Part shown: in pieces, positions 15,896 to 24,244 of the stretch | How the letters are laid out: each line of letters starts with the position of its first letter | How positions within the stretch are numbered: position 1 is the first letter of the stretch | Made by a program: the position numbers and the translations under genes | Notes under the pieces: generated by a model | What the model saw: the letters and a program-made list of their open reading frames with translations, nothing else | Told to the model about the DNA's origin: nothing | Database searches by the model: none | DNA from: Halospeciosus flavus | GTDB taxonomy: Archaea; Halobacteriota; Halobacteria; Halobacteriales; Halobacteriaceae | NCBI RefSeq assembly: GCF_029814175.1 | Contig: NZ_CP122312.1 | Span: forward strand, 1,612,001-1,676,000 | Length of the DNA stretch: 64,000 nt | Reading direction: 5' to 3'

Positions 15896-16981
15896 CTACT
15901 CCGTCCTCCCCCTTACGTCGTCGGGTTCGTCGGCGAGCAGCGACTCGTAGATGGCTTCGAGGCGCTCGCCGACGTGGTCGAGGCTGTGCTCGCGGGCGCT
16001 CTCGCGGGCGTTCGCGCCGAGACGCTCGCGGAGGTCGGGGTCGGCGGCGAGGTCGTCCAGCGCGTCGACGAACTCGTCTTCCGTCTCGCACTTCAGGCAG
16101 TCCTCGCCGTGGGTGAGGAACTCCTCGAAGACGGGGATGTCGCGGACGACGACGGCCTTCCCGGTCGCCATCGCCTCCAGCACGGAGATGCCCTGGTTCT
16201 CTACCTTCGCGGGGAGCATGTAGACGTCGCCCGCGCCGAAGGCCATCCGGATGTCGTCGACGTAGCCCGTGAAGCGGACGTTCTCGGGTGGGTCCCGCGT
16301 CCACTTCCGGGTGACTTCGGAGGCCTGCGGGCCGGTCTCGTAGGGACCGAACCACGCGAAGTCGTAGTCGGTCCGCTGGGCGACGCGACAGAACGTCGAG
16401 AGACCCTTCCGTTCGATGACCTCGCCGACGGCGAAGACGGTCATCCCCTCTAGGTCGTACTGCTCGCGGGTCTCCTCACGGAACTGTTCGTGGCCCTCGA
16501 GCGCCTCGACGTCGACGCCGTTCGTGATGGGTTCGATGGGCGCGTCGACCGGGTAGTCCTGGAGGACGCCCTTCGTGTACTCGGAGGGGCAGAGCACGAG
16601 GTCGGCCTGCGAGTAGAACCACCGGAGGTAGGGGACGAGCGCGGGCGCGACGCGGTCGGAGAAACGGAACGACCCCGCGAAGTCCTCCGCGGTGAAGTGT
16701 GCGTGGAGCACGAGGGGGATGTCGTGGCGCTTCGCGTGGCGGGCGACGGCGACGCTCCCCGGCCCGACGAGGTTGCAGTGGGCCACGTCGAACCCTCGAA
16801 AGAGACGGCCACCGGTCGCGGCGGCGAGGGCCGCACGCTGGGGCGAGCCACCGTTCCACGGCGAGGTCACCACGTCGACGTCGGTCCCGGCCAGCGCCTT
16901 GCGCTGCTGGCCCGTCGCGGACGGGATGCCGCCGCGGACGTGGTCGGCCAGTTCGAGGTAGTTGAGGGCCCGGATGCTCAC
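15896..16981 (-). CDS. Glycosyltransferase family 4
   Basis: A second GT4 enzyme of 361 residues from GTG 16981. Features are a Gly-rich N-terminal segment HVRGGIPSATGQQRKAL, the acceptor-domain YSQADLVLCPSEYTKGVLQ, the donor-binding VGEVIERKGLSTFCRVAQ, and the E-x7-E-like AKVENQGISVLEAMATGKAVV. GTG 16981 is preferred because a TATA-like TTATTC lies about 28-34 bases upstream. The longer frame would start inside that box. It is first in a likely two-gene glycosyltransferase operon, divergent from the RNase P subunit gene. Confidence 0.87.
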   Translation of the reverse strand: MSIRALNYLELADHVRGGIPSATGQQRKALAGTDVDVVTSPWNGGSPQRAALAAATGGRLFRGFDVAHCNLVGPGSVAVARHAKRHDIPLVLHAHFTAEDFAGSFRFSDRVAPALVPYLRWFYSQADLVLCPSEYTKGVLQDYPVDAPIEPITNGVDVEALEGHEQFREETREQYDLEGMTVFAVGEVIERKGLSTFCRVAQRTDYDFAWFGPYETGPQASEVTRKWTRDPPENVRFTGYVDDIRMAFGAGDVYMLPAKVENQGISVLEAMATGKAVVVRDIPVFEEFLTHGEDCLKCETEDEFVDALDDLAADPDLRERLGANARESAREHSLDHVGERLEAIYESLLADEPDDVRGRTE

Positions 16982-17057
16982 GGTTGTGCGGGACGAAGAG
17001 GCGCGCGCCGAATAACCCATCGGAACCGTTTTGCGCGCGACGGCACAACTCCGCGGC

Positions 17058-17330
17058 GTGACAGTCGCCGAGGAGCGTATCGAACGCCTGGAGGAACTCG
17101 CCGCCGAGGCTGCCCGCGAGGGGAACGAAGAACGCGCGAAGGACTACGTCCGACTCGCGCGGCGTATCGCCGAACGCCACCGCCTCCGCCTCCCGCGCTC
17201 GTTCGTTCGCTTCACCTGCGACGCCTGCGACCGCTACCTCGTGCCCGGAAAGAACGCCCGAGTGCGCCTACAGGACGGTCACGTCGTCGTCACTTGCGAG
17301 TGTGGCCACCAGGCACGCTACCCCTACTGA
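17058..17330 (+). CDS. rnp4: RNase P protein component 4 (Rpp21/Rpr2)
   Basis: Zinc-binding subunit of archaeal RNase P, which processes the 5' ends of tRNAs. It has 90 residues: two N-terminal helices (RIERLEELAAEAAREGNEER and KDYVRLARRIAERHRLRLP), then a zinc ribbon with Cys54, Cys57, Cys80 and Cys82 (CDAC and CEC). Start GTG 17058 gives the usual N-terminus, and GTTTTG at 17029-17034 lies 24-29 bases upstream. It precedes a CRM-domain RNA-binding protein gene, so RNA processing is the theme here. Confidence 0.92.
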   Translation: MTVAEERIERLEELAAEAAREGNEERAKDYVRLARRIAERHRLRLPRSFVRFTCDACDRYLVPGKNARVRLQDGHVVVTCECGHQARYPY

Positions 17331-17397
17331 GCGAGGAAGCGGCGCCGAACGTACAAGCCTTAACTTTCTTTTAAGTGGCCGGCGAACCTGTAGTCGA

Positions 17398-17646
17398 ATG
17401 ATGGCCGAAGACCTCCGAGAGAAAGCACACCACGCGGACGTGACGGTGTGGGTCGGGAAGAGTGGTATCGAATCCGTCGTCGACGAGCTGAACGACCAGC
17501 TCAGCGACCGAGACGTCGTGAAAGTGAAGTTCCTGCGGTCGGCCCGCGGCGAGGGAGACACCGAGGAACTCGCGGAGGACCTCCGCGAACGGGTCAACGC
17601 CGACCTGGTCGAGACTCGCGGGAACACCGCGGTGTACCACCGATGA
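17398..17646 (+). CDS. YhbY/CRM-domain RNA-binding protein
   Basis: An 82-residue single CRM-domain protein (YhbY family), which binds RNA and in bacteria associates with pre-ribosomes. It keeps HHADVTVWVGKSGIESVVDEL, a variant of the GxxG loop region, then LSDRDVVKVKFLRSARG and VETRGNTAVYHR. TTTTAA at 17369-17374 lies about 24-29 bases before the first of two tandem ATG codons. Its stop overlaps the ATG of the MscS gene (ATGA), so the two are translationally coupled. Confidence 0.9.
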   Translation: MMAEDLREKAHHADVTVWVGKSGIESVVDELNDQLSDRDVVKVKFLRSARGEGDTEELAEDLRERVNADLVETRGNTAVYHR

Positions 17647-18572
17647 GCGGGGCCGCCGTGTTCCCCCTCCAGGCCGGGGGTGCCGGCGGATTCGTCTCGC
17701 AGTGGCTCCAGGATACGCTCGGGATCGGTGCGAGCTACGCCACCGCTCTCGGGCAGGCAATCGCGTTCGTCGTGGTCGCCGTCGTCCTCTACGTCGTCGG
17801 GAAGGCGGTGCTCCACCCCGTCGCCGACCGAGTGATGGAGCGTCGTGACCTCGACGAGCACGCGAAGCACCCGCTGAAGAAGGTCCTCTCCATCGCGATC
17901 GTCTCGGTGGCGATCGGCCTCGCGTTCGCGCTGGCGGGCTACGGCAACATCCTCGTCGCACTCACCACGGTCGCGGCGGCCGCCACGCTCGCCATCGGCT
18001 TCGCCATGCAGGACGTCATCGCGAACTTCGTCGCGGGCGTCTTCATCTACACGGACAAGCCGTTCCGCATCGGCGACTGGATCGAGTGGGACAACGGCAC
18101 CTACAGCGGAGAGGTCGAGGACATCAGCCTCCGCGTCACCCGCGTCAAGACGTTCGACAACGAACTCTTGACGGTGCCGAACTCGAACCTCACGAGCGAC
18201 GTCATCAAGAACCCCGTCGCCAAGGACAAACTCCGCGTCCAGTTCCTCTTCGGCATCGGCTACGAGGACGACATCGACGAGGCGACCGACATCATCGTCG
18301 AGGAAGCCGAGAAGATCGACGGCATCATGGACGACCCCGGCGTCTCCGTCCGCCTCACCGAACTCGGCGGCTCCTCGGTCGGCCTGAAGTCTCGCTTCTG
18401 GATCGCCGACCCGAGCCGTTCTGACTTCGTGAAGACCCGCGGCGAGTACGTCCAGAACGTGAAAGAGCGCTTCGACGAGGTGGGAATCGACATCCCGTAC
18501 CCGACGCGCACGCTCGAAGGCGAACTCGCCATCGAGGGCGCGGACTTCGCCGAGGCGACCGCGAACGAGTAA
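17643..18572 (+). CDS. Small-conductance mechanosensitive channel (MscS family)
   Basis: An osmotic-release channel of 309 residues. Three membrane segments occur at about residues 38-58, 80-100 and 103-127. The last is the pore-lining TM3, Gly/Ala-rich (TVAAAATLAIGFAMQDVIANFVAG). The beta domain follows: YTDKPFRIGDWIEWDNGTY, then VPNSNLTSDVIKNP. It is coupled to the CRM-domain gene by an ATGA overlap. A run of six T's at 18589-18594, shortly after the stop, is a likely terminator. Confidence 0.93.
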   Translation: MSGAAVFPLQAGGAGGFVSQWLQDTLGIGASYATALGQAIAFVVVAVVLYVVGKAVLHPVADRVMERRDLDEHAKHPLKKVLSIAIVSVAIGLAFALAGYGNILVALTTVAAAATLAIGFAMQDVIANFVAGVFIYTDKPFRIGDWIEWDNGTYSGEVEDISLRVTRVKTFDNELLTVPNSNLTSDVIKNPVAKDKLRVQFLFGIGYEDDIDEATDIIVEEAEKIDGIMDDPGVSVRLTELGGSSVGLKSRFWIADPSRSDFVKTRGEYVQNVKERFDEVGIDIPYPTRTLEGELAIEGADFAEATANE

Positions 18573-18689
18573 TCCCTCACCGTCTCCGTTTTTTCGCGAC
18601 GCCGTCGCCGTCGAGTCCGGTATCGAAGGACGCCGACGACCACGAGCGCCGTGGCTGGTCGGTGTGAGAATGCAGTATGAATGGTGGAC
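18573..18689. other. Spacer after mscS, no gene seen
   Basis: Between the mscS stop and the 3' end of the SRP RNA. It holds a T6 run at 18589-18594, which probably terminates the plus-strand transcript. On the minus strand it contains the sequence just downstream of the SRP RNA, where that transcript must end. I see no coding sequence. Confidence 0.5.
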
Positions 18690-18990
18690 GGACCGGGGTC
18701 GCCGGCCTTCCCGGACCGGATAGTCCCGGGACCCGACTCCACCCCGCGGCCCTTCGAGCGACGTACGTCCGGTGGTCCGCTGCTCACTTCCGTGCCTGAC
18801 GGATTGCCACCGACGAACCACGGACGCGACGCCCCTGCAGGCGCACGCCGCGGACCGCCGTCCCCGAAGGACGAGGCTTCGGCGTCGGCTCCCGGGGTCC
18901 GGCCCGGTCCGGCCAGACTCTCCCGGCGTTCGGTCCCCGCTAAAGACCATAGCGCGGGTTCTCAGGGCGGGGCCTGGCCGCCCGACCTAG
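18690..18990 (-). ncRNA. ffs: Signal recognition particle 7S RNA
   Basis: Read on the minus strand, helix 8 shows the universal SRP signature GTCAGGCACGGAAGTGAGCA, near 18796-18817, with the GGAAG tetraloop that binds SRP54. The 5' segment GGTCG...GGCC (about 18978-18988) pairs with the 3' segment GGCC...CGACC (about 18697-18708), closing archaeal helix 1. Total length is about 300 nt, right for archaea. End positions are estimated from that pairing and may be off by several bases. The RNA targets nascent membrane and secreted proteins together with SRP19 and SRP54. Confidence 0.92.
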
Positions 18991-19017
18991 TCCATTCGAT
19001 ACGAGGGGCTACCCACG

Positions 19018-19024
19018 TAAAAAC
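19018..19024 (-). promoter_or_regulatory. SRP RNA promoter (TATA box)
   Basis: The minus strand reads GTTTTTAC, an A/T island 28-34 bases before the estimated SRP RNA 5' end. The position is right for an archaeal TATA box and supports the 5' end near 18990. Confidence 0.6.
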
Positions 19025-19102
19025 CCGTCGCGTGATTCGTTCGCACGCGCCGATCCCAGCCCCGGCGAAACGCTAAACGGGCGGTCCCTCGAACGGAGAC
19101 GT

Positions 19103-19339
19103 ATGGGACTCGGAAGCACGGCCAAGAAGGTCCAGAAGATCGCGGACGTGGCGGAGAAAGTGTACTCGAAACTCCAGGACCTCCGCGAGCAGATCGAGGC
19201 GATGCGCGAGACGGTCGAGGAGACGAACGACCGCGTCGCCGAACTCGAAGCGGAGTTAGAAGACCAGCGCGCCATCCTCGACGCCCTCGCCGAGAAAGAG
19301 GGGATCGACACGAGCGAACTCGACGTCGAACAGCGCTGA
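19103..19339 (+). CDS. Small coiled-coil protein (DUF5798-like)
   Basis: A 78-residue, nearly all-helical protein: GLGSTAKKVQKIADVAEKVY, then a coiled coil (LQDLREQIEAMRETVEETND and onward) and an acidic tail. It resembles the haloarchaeal DUF5798 family of unknown function; this is from memory. The start ATG lies about 28 bases after a TATA-like CTAAAC. It sits alone between the SRP RNA promoter and the cysteine synthase gene. Confidence 0.8.
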   Translation: MGLGSTAKKVQKIADVAEKVYSKLQDLREQIEAMRETVEETNDRVAELEAELEDQRAILDALAEKEGIDTSELDVEQR

Positions 19340-19382
19340 AGAAAGCAACGACTAAAGAACGGGGGCAATAATTACCGCCTAG

Positions 19383-20363
19383 ATGACGACCCACCGCGAG
19401 CCCCTCGACTCGGTGCTGGAGACCGTGGGCGAGACGCCGCTCGTCCGCGTCCACGACAGTCCGGACGAGGTCCCGGTCTACGCGAAGGTAGAGACGTTCA
19501 ACCCCGGGGCGAGCGTCAAGGACCGCATCGGGAAGTACATGCTCGAACGGATGCTCGAACGCGGCGACCTCCCCGAGGGCGGGACCATCGTCGAACCCAC
19601 CGCCGGGAACACGGGCATCGGCTTCGCGGTCGCGGCGGGCCAACTCGGCGTCGACGCGGTGTTCGTCGTCCCCGAGCGCTTCAGCGTCGAGAAACAACAA
19701 CTCATGCGCGCGCTCGGCGCGGACGTGGTCAACACGCCGACCGAGGACGGGATGGACGGCGCCATCGAGCGCGCCCACGAACTCGCCGCCGAACTCGACG
19801 ACGCGGTCGTCCCCCAGCAGTTCTCGAACCCACTGAACCCCGAGGCCCACTACGAGACGACCGGTCCCGAGATCTACGAGGCGCTCGACGGCGACGTCGG
19901 CGCCATCGTCATAGGCTGTGGGACCGCGGGGACGCTGATGGGCGTCGCTCGCTACGCCCGCGAGCAGCACCCCGACACGCACGTCGTCGCCGTCGAACCC
20001 GAGGGGTCGCTGTACGCGGAGACGAAGGGCGAAGACGTCCCCGAGGAGGAGTACAAGATCGAGGGCATCGGCACCCACGATCCGACGACGAACGAACTGT
20101 TCGACCCCGAACTCGTCGACGAGATCGTCCAGGTCGCCGACCGCGCCGCCCACGACGAACTGAAGCGCCTCGCCCGCGAGGAGGGACACCTCGTCGCCTC
20201 CTCCGCGGGAGCCGCGAGCGTCGCGGCCCGCGGGACCGCCGAACGCATCGCCGACGGCGAACTCGACGTTCCCGGCGACGCGGTCGTCACGCTCTTCCCC
20301 GACTCCAGCGAGCGCTACCTCTCGAAGGACATCTACGGCAGTTTCACCGAGTGGGAGGGGTAG
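19383..20363 (+). CDS. cysK: Cysteine synthase / PLP-dependent beta-synthase
   Basis: A fold-type II PLP enzyme of 326 residues. It probably makes cysteine from O-acetylserine (or phosphoserine) and sulfide. Visible are VGETPLVRV, FNPGASVKDR with the PLP lysine, the substrate loop PTAGNTGIGFAVA (Ala replaces the usual Ser of TSGNTG), and the PLP phosphate-binding GCGTAGTLMGVARY. No C-terminal CBS domain is present. The exact sulfur or serine donor cannot be settled from sequence. GACTAAAG lies about 27 bases before the ATG. Confidence 0.88.
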   Translation: MTTHREPLDSVLETVGETPLVRVHDSPDEVPVYAKVETFNPGASVKDRIGKYMLERMLERGDLPEGGTIVEPTAGNTGIGFAVAAGQLGVDAVFVVPERFSVEKQQLMRALGADVVNTPTEDGMDGAIERAHELAAELDDAVVPQQFSNPLNPEAHYETTGPEIYEALDGDVGAIVIGCGTAGTLMGVARYAREQHPDTHVVAVEPEGSLYAETKGEDVPEEEYKIEGIGTHDPTTNELFDPELVDEIVQVADRAAHDELKRLAREEGHLVASSAGAASVAARGTAERIADGELDVPGDAVVTLFPDSSERYLSKDIYGSFTEWEG

Positions 20364-20369
20364 GCCGCG

Positions 20370-20780
20370 CTACCCGAGCAACCGACGGTGTTCGACCTTG
20401 ATGCACTTGTCCTGAACGACGCGGAGGCCCGCGTCTTCGGCCTTCGCCGCCGCCTCGTCGTCGCGGATGCCCAGTTGCGTCCAGACGGCCTTCACGTCGT
20501 CCCGGTCGATTGCCTCGTCGACGATGCCCGCGACTTCCTCGCTCGGCCGGAACACGTCGACGACGTCCACTCGTTCTTCGACCTCTGAGAGGGAGTCGTA
20601 GGCCTCGCGTCCGAGTACCTCGTCGGCGTACGGGTTCACCGGGACGACGGTGTAGCCGTGCTCCTGGAGGTACTTCGGCACGTCGTGGGCGTCCTTCCCC
20701 GGCGTACTCGAACAGCCGACGACGGCGACGTTCTCGTAGTCGAGGACTTCGCGGAGTTCTTCGTCACTCTCTATCGGCAT
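20370..20780 (-). CDS. CoA-binding domain protein (YccU-like)
   Basis: A 136-residue single Rossmann domain of the CoA_binding_2 family. It has NVAVVGCSSTPGKDAHDVPK, VVPVNPYADEVLG, VDVVDVFRPSEEVAGIV, VWTQLGIRDDEAA and a final cysteine in VVQDKCIKVEHRRL. Function in the cell is unknown. Start ATG 20780 has TTTTTG about 26-33 bases upstream. It is convergent with the cysteine synthase gene, 6 bases away. Confidence 0.88.
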   Translation of the reverse strand: MPIESDEELREVLDYENVAVVGCSSTPGKDAHDVPKYLQEHGYTVVPVNPYADEVLGREAYDSLSEVEERVDVVDVFRPSEEVAGIVDEAIDRDDVKAVWTQLGIRDDEAAAKAEDAGLRVVQDKCIKVEHRRLLG

Positions 20781-20810
20781 AGGTGAACCGAGGCGGCGAC
20801 GCACAAAAAG

Positions 20811-21662
20811 TTACGCGGGGGCTCGGACCGCGAGGGCGACCCGGCCGACGACGAACGCGGCCGCGGCGAGAAACATGCCGTACTTCAGGAGCGACTGGCC
20901 GGCGGCGGGGTCGTCGAACGAGCGGCGGGCGGCGTAGAGCATCACCACGTCGGCGGGCGCGACGGCGACGAGGTAGGCGAGACCGAACGTCCCCCAGAGG
21001 TAGGGGAGCGGACTCGCGAGGACGGCGACGACGAGGACGACGGCACCAACCCAGAGCGCCCGTCGTTCGCCGACGGCGATGGGGAGCGTGTTCAGCCCCT
21101 CTTCACGGTCGCCCTCGACGTCCTCGACGTCCTTGACGACCTCGCGGGTGAACGTCGAGAGCGCGGCGAGGACGAAGAGGACGACGCCCGCCAGCGGGTC
21201 TCCGACCGCGGCCGCACCGAAGAGGAACGTGCTCCCGCCGAGGTAGGCGACGACGGCGTTCCCCGCACCGGGGAGTCCCTTGAAGACGGTCGTGTACGTC
21301 ACGAGTGCGAGGAGGTTCACGACGGCGATGGCGATGGCGAGCAGCGGGAGGAACGCCACGACGGAGACGACGGCGCCCGCGAATAGCACGACGCTGAAGG
21401 CGAGTGCGCCGCGCGGGGAGGCGTCACCCCGCGGGATGGGACGCTCGGGGTTGTTGATGCGGTCGATATCGCGGTCGAAGTAGTCGTTGATGGCGTTGCC
21501 CGCCCCCGTCGCGAACCAGGTCGCGACGACGGCGGCCGCGGCCTGCACGGGTTCGGCGAGTAAGCCACCGGCGACGAACGCGCCGATGGCGGTGAGGACG
21601 CCCGCGGCGACGGTGTTCACCGGGCGGGTGAGTTCGACGTAGGCCCGGAGACTGCTGGTCAT
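20811..21662 (-). CDS. Digeranylgeranylglyceryl phosphate synthase (UbiA family)
   Basis: Integral membrane prenyltransferase of 283 residues. It adds the second geranylgeranyl chain to geranylgeranylglyceryl phosphate, making the archaeal core lipid. The first Asp-rich motif is NDYFDRDID (59-67), followed by DRINNPERPIPRG. The second is DVEDVEGD (178-185). About eight to nine hydrophobic segments are seen. TTTTTATC lies about 25 bases before the ATG. A geranylgeranyl reductase that could act later in the same pathway is encoded near 60.6-61.8 kb. Confidence 0.9.
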   Translation of the reverse strand: MTSSLRAYVELTRPVNTVAAGVLTAIGAFVAGGLLAEPVQAAAAVVATWFATGAGNAINDYFDRDIDRINNPERPIPRGDASPRGALAFSVVLFAGAVVSVVAFLPLLAIAIAVVNLLALVTYTTVFKGLPGAGNAVVAYLGGSTFLFGAAAVGDPLAGVVLFVLAALSTFTREVVKDVEDVEGDREEGLNTLPIAVGERRALWVGAVVLVVAVLASPLPYLWGTFGLAYLVAVAPADVVMLYAARRSFDDPAAGQSLLKYGMFLAAAAFVVGRVALAVRAPA

Positions 21663-21718
21663 ACCTTCCCTACGCGAGTCCGGTGATAAAAAGGGGCCGT
21701 CTCCGACGAATCAGGGAG

Positions 21719-21725
21719 TTTAAAG
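21719..21725 (+). promoter_or_regulatory. tRNA-Arg promoter (TATA box)
   Basis: TTTAAAG ends 26 bases before the first base of the tRNA, the expected spacing for an archaeal tRNA promoter. Confidence 0.6.
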
Positions 21726-21750
21726 CAGTGGTCACCATAGGGGGTAGTGC

Positions 21751-21825
21751 GGGCGCTTAGCTCAGCTTGGACAGAGCACTTGGCTTCGGACCAAGATGCC
21801 GCGGGTTCAAATCCTGCAGCGCCCA
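21751..21825 (+). tRNA. tRNA-Arg (anticodon TCG)
   Basis: A 75-nt cloverleaf. Acceptor GGGCGCT pairs with AGCGCCC, with discriminator A at 21825. The D arm contains TAGCTCAG...GGACAGAGC. The anticodon stem is CTTGG/CCAAG with loop CTTCGGA, so the anticodon is TCG (reads CGA codons). The T arm is GCGGG-TTCAAAT-CCTGC. No intron and no encoded CCA. I saw no duplicated tRNA 3' end in the window that would mark an integrated element. Confidence 0.96.
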
Positions 21826-22059
21826 TCGTTCTCCGTCACACTTCGACGCCGACCGTCCCGAGGTTCTCGAATCCGACGTAACCTGATTCAGTTGCACTCC
21901 TCGGTCTTCGGACGCACACGTACCCGTACAGAGTTACCTCCAGACACAGATTTATACACTCCTGCATCGACCTACCGGACGAGTCGGAGAGGTGGCCTCC
22001 TGGCCGACTCACGCAGTGCCGCTGGCGCCGCGTTCGGCGGCGGCCAGTTGGCGGTTCAC

Positions 22060-22995
22060 CTACGCCTGTTCTTCGTACAGTTCCACGAGTTCTTGGTAGC
22101 GGGTCCGGATCGTGATCTCGCTGACCTGCGCGACCTCGCCGACGGCCTGCTGCGTGCGGGACTCGTTGGTCATCCGGGCGGCGGCGTAGACCGCGGCGGC
22201 GGCGAGGCTCACCGGCGACTTCCCGCTGTGGAAGTTGGCGGCGGTCGCGGCGTTGAGGAGGTCGACGGCGAGTCGTTCGGTCTCCGAGGAGAGGTCGAGG
22301 TCCGAACAGAAGCGCTTCGTGTACGCACGCGGGTCCGCCGGTTCGATTTCGAGGCCGAGTTGGCGGGCGACCCGTCGGTAGGAGCGCTGGATCCGCTTCC
22401 GGTCGACCCGGCTGACCGTCTCCAGTTCGTCGAGGCTCCGGGGGATGTGTTGTTGGCGGGCCGCGCCGTAGAGACTGGCCGAGGCCATCGACTCGATGGA
22501 GTGGCCCTTGATGAGGTTGGCCTCCAGCGCCCGCCGGTAGATGGTGCTGGCGACCTCGCGGGTCGACTCCGGCAGTCCGAGCGCGGCGGCCATCCGCTCG
22601 ATCTCGCCGAGGGCGTGGCGGAGGTTTCGGTCGGCGGCGTCGCGGGTCTGGAACCGGCGGTTCCACTTCCGGAGTCGACGGAGTTGCTCGCGCTGGCGTC
22701 CGGTGATGGCGTTCCCGCTCGCGTCGGCGTCTCGCCACCCGATGGTCGTGCTCAGTCCGCGGTCGTGGACCCGCTGGGTGAGCGGTGCGCCGACCCGTCC
22801 TTTCCCCTCGTCCTCCTCGAAGGAGCGCCACTCGGGACCGTGGTCGACCCGGTCTGCGTCGACGACGAGACCACACTCCGTACAGGCGACTTCGGCCCGG
22901 CCGTCGTCGCGAGCGAGCGCGCCGCCGCACTCGGGACAGGCGTCGGTAGTGTCGACGGTACTCGCCGTTTCAGCGCGGAGAGGCTCTGATGACAT
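22060..22995 (-). CDS. tfb: Transcription initiation factor TFB
   Basis: The archaeal TFIIB homologue, which joins TBP at the promoter and recruits RNA polymerase. It has 311 residues. The N-terminal zinc ribbon has ACPECGG and ACTECGLVVD. The B-finger/linker contains GPEWRSFEEDEGKGRVGAPLT split by Gly and Asp. Two cyclin-like repeats follow (about 120-210 and 215-305). Haloarchaea carry several TFBs, and which one this is cannot be told. CTATTTTAC lies about 40 bases upstream, so a short leader is likely. Confidence 0.95.
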   Translation of the reverse strand: MSSEPLRAETASTVDTTDACPECGGALARDDGRAEVACTECGLVVDADRVDHGPEWRSFEEDEGKGRVGAPLTQRVHDRGLSTTIGWRDADASGNAITGRQREQLRRLRKWNRRFQTRDAADRNLRHALGEIERMAAALGLPESTREVASTIYRRALEANLIKGHSIESMASASLYGAARQQHIPRSLDELETVSRVDRKRIQRSYRRVARQLGLEIEPADPRAYTKRFCSDLDLSSETERLAVDLLNAATAANFHSGKSPVSLAAAAVYAAARMTNESRTQQAVGEVAQVSEITIRTRYQELVELYEEQA

Positions 22996-23104
22996 GGTTT
23001 CGGGTGGTCGTTACCAGATGAGTTGGAGTACAGGGTAAAATAGCCGGAGCGTGATTCTCACGAACTGGGAACGAGCCGGAACACCACTGCGTCCGCCGTT
23101 CTCG

Positions 23105-24178
23105 TCAGGAGGCGGTACTGTCCTCGTCGTACTGCTGCTCTTCCGTCGAATTGGTGGAGTCGCCCGACGTCGAATCCGAGGAGGAACCACCGGACGTCGA
23201 ACTCGTCGAACTCGTCGAGTCAGGTTCGTCGTCGGGGTTCTTTGGGCCGCCCCAGGAGTCGCCGTCGTCGGGTTTCTGCTCGACGATGGTGCCGCCCTTC
23301 CCGACGCCGACGCTGGGTTGACCGAGAACCACGCCCAGAATCGTCTTCGACTTGCTCCACTCGACGTTCTGCCAGTCGCTCTCGCCCATCCGGTAGACGA
23401 TGTTGCCGCTCCCGCCGGCGGCGATCATCTCGTCGCCGTCGACGTCGAGCGTCTCGACCGTGAAGTTCCCCACGTTGAACGGGGTCCACACCTTGAAGTC
23501 CGGCGTGACGTAGACCCGGCCGTTCCCACCGCCGACGAGGATGCGCCCGCCGTCGGCGGCCGCGGCGTAGAAACTGTTGCTCGCGTCGTCGATACCGACG
23601 CGCTCCCACCCCTCGTCGGACGTCGTCTGCCAGACGTTCGCGTTGCTGTCGACGCCGTATCCGACGCCCTGCTGTGACGAGCAGAGAGCGTTCAGCGCGC
23701 TGTCGCCCGCCGGTTGGGAGATGTGCGACCAGTCCATAGTCACGCCGTCCGACTTCATCTCGCCCGGGAGGACGTTCCCGCTGTCGTCTGCGAGCAGGAG
23801 TTTCTCGGTGCTGCGCTTGCCCGAGACCGTCAGCGACGTGATAGTCGCGTCCATCCCCTTCGGCTCGGAGAAGTCGCGACGCTCGTGTTTCTCGAGGTCG
23901 TAGTAGCCGAGCGCGCCGTTCCCGCCGGCGAACCAGACTCGCTTGCCGTCGTCGGTCGCGGCGACCGTGTACAGGGAATTCTCGGCGGCGGCCGGTCCGT
24001 TCTCGATGACGACACCCCACCCCTCCGTCTCGGAGCGGCCGATGACGTATCCCTTGTTACCGACGGCACACGGTCCGTTCGCCGTCGAGGTGACTGCCCG
24101 GAGCGTGACGTCTACCGGGGACTTCACTGTCTCCCACGTGCCCGTTTCCGCCTCCGAATCGAAACTCCACGAAGTCAT
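23105..24178 (-). CDS. Beta-propeller protein with Ser/Thr/Asp tail (paralogue 1)
   Basis: 357 residues. The body (1-295) is made of BNR/YCF48-like beta-propeller repeats. Recurring blades end in patterns such as AVGNKGYVIGR, ATDDGKRVWFAGGNGALGYYD, LVGGGNGRVYV and AAGGSGNIVYR. The C-terminal 60 residues are low complexity (STSSTSGGSSSDSTSGDST and acidic residues). No signal peptide or membrane segment is present. It is clearly paralogous to the next gene upstream, with the same architecture. TTTTTATC lies about 27-35 bases before the ATG, so it has its own promoter. The function is unknown. Confidence 0.83.
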   Translation of the reverse strand: MTSWSFDSEAETGTWETVKSPVDVTLRAVTSTANGPCAVGNKGYVIGRSETEGWGVVIENGPAAAENSLYTVAATDDGKRVWFAGGNGALGYYDLEKHERRDFSEPKGMDATITSLTVSGKRSTEKLLLADDSGNVLPGEMKSDGVTMDWSHISQPAGDSALNALCSSQQGVGYGVDSNANVWQTTSDEGWERVGIDDASNSFYAAAADGGRILVGGGNGRVYVTPDFKVWTPFNVGNFTVETLDVDGDEMIAAGGSGNIVYRMGESDWQNVEWSKSKTILGVVLGQPSVGVGKGGTIVEQKPDDGDSWGGPKNPDDEPDSTSSTSSTSGGSSSDSTSGDSTNSTEEQQYDEDSTAS

Positions 24179-24244
24179 AGTTAATTGTAAGGAGACTCAC
24201 GAAGATAAAAACAGGGGCCGATACTTCTGGAAAAAACTGCGTCG

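Noticed and set aside
14784..16355. A 523-residue version of the first glycosyltransferase
   Set aside because: The added part overlaps the second glycosyltransferase gene in another frame. The family start MRPAVAAFTDTY at 15887 is clear.
21751..21825. tRNA-Arg as an integration site for a mobile element
   Set aside because: I found no repeat of the tRNA 3' end and no integrase in the window.
21836..21967. 43-codon minus-strand frame after the tRNA
   Set aside because: Its ATG lies upstream of the TATA-like element that would drive it, and nothing supports translation. Kept only as an unexplained A/T island.
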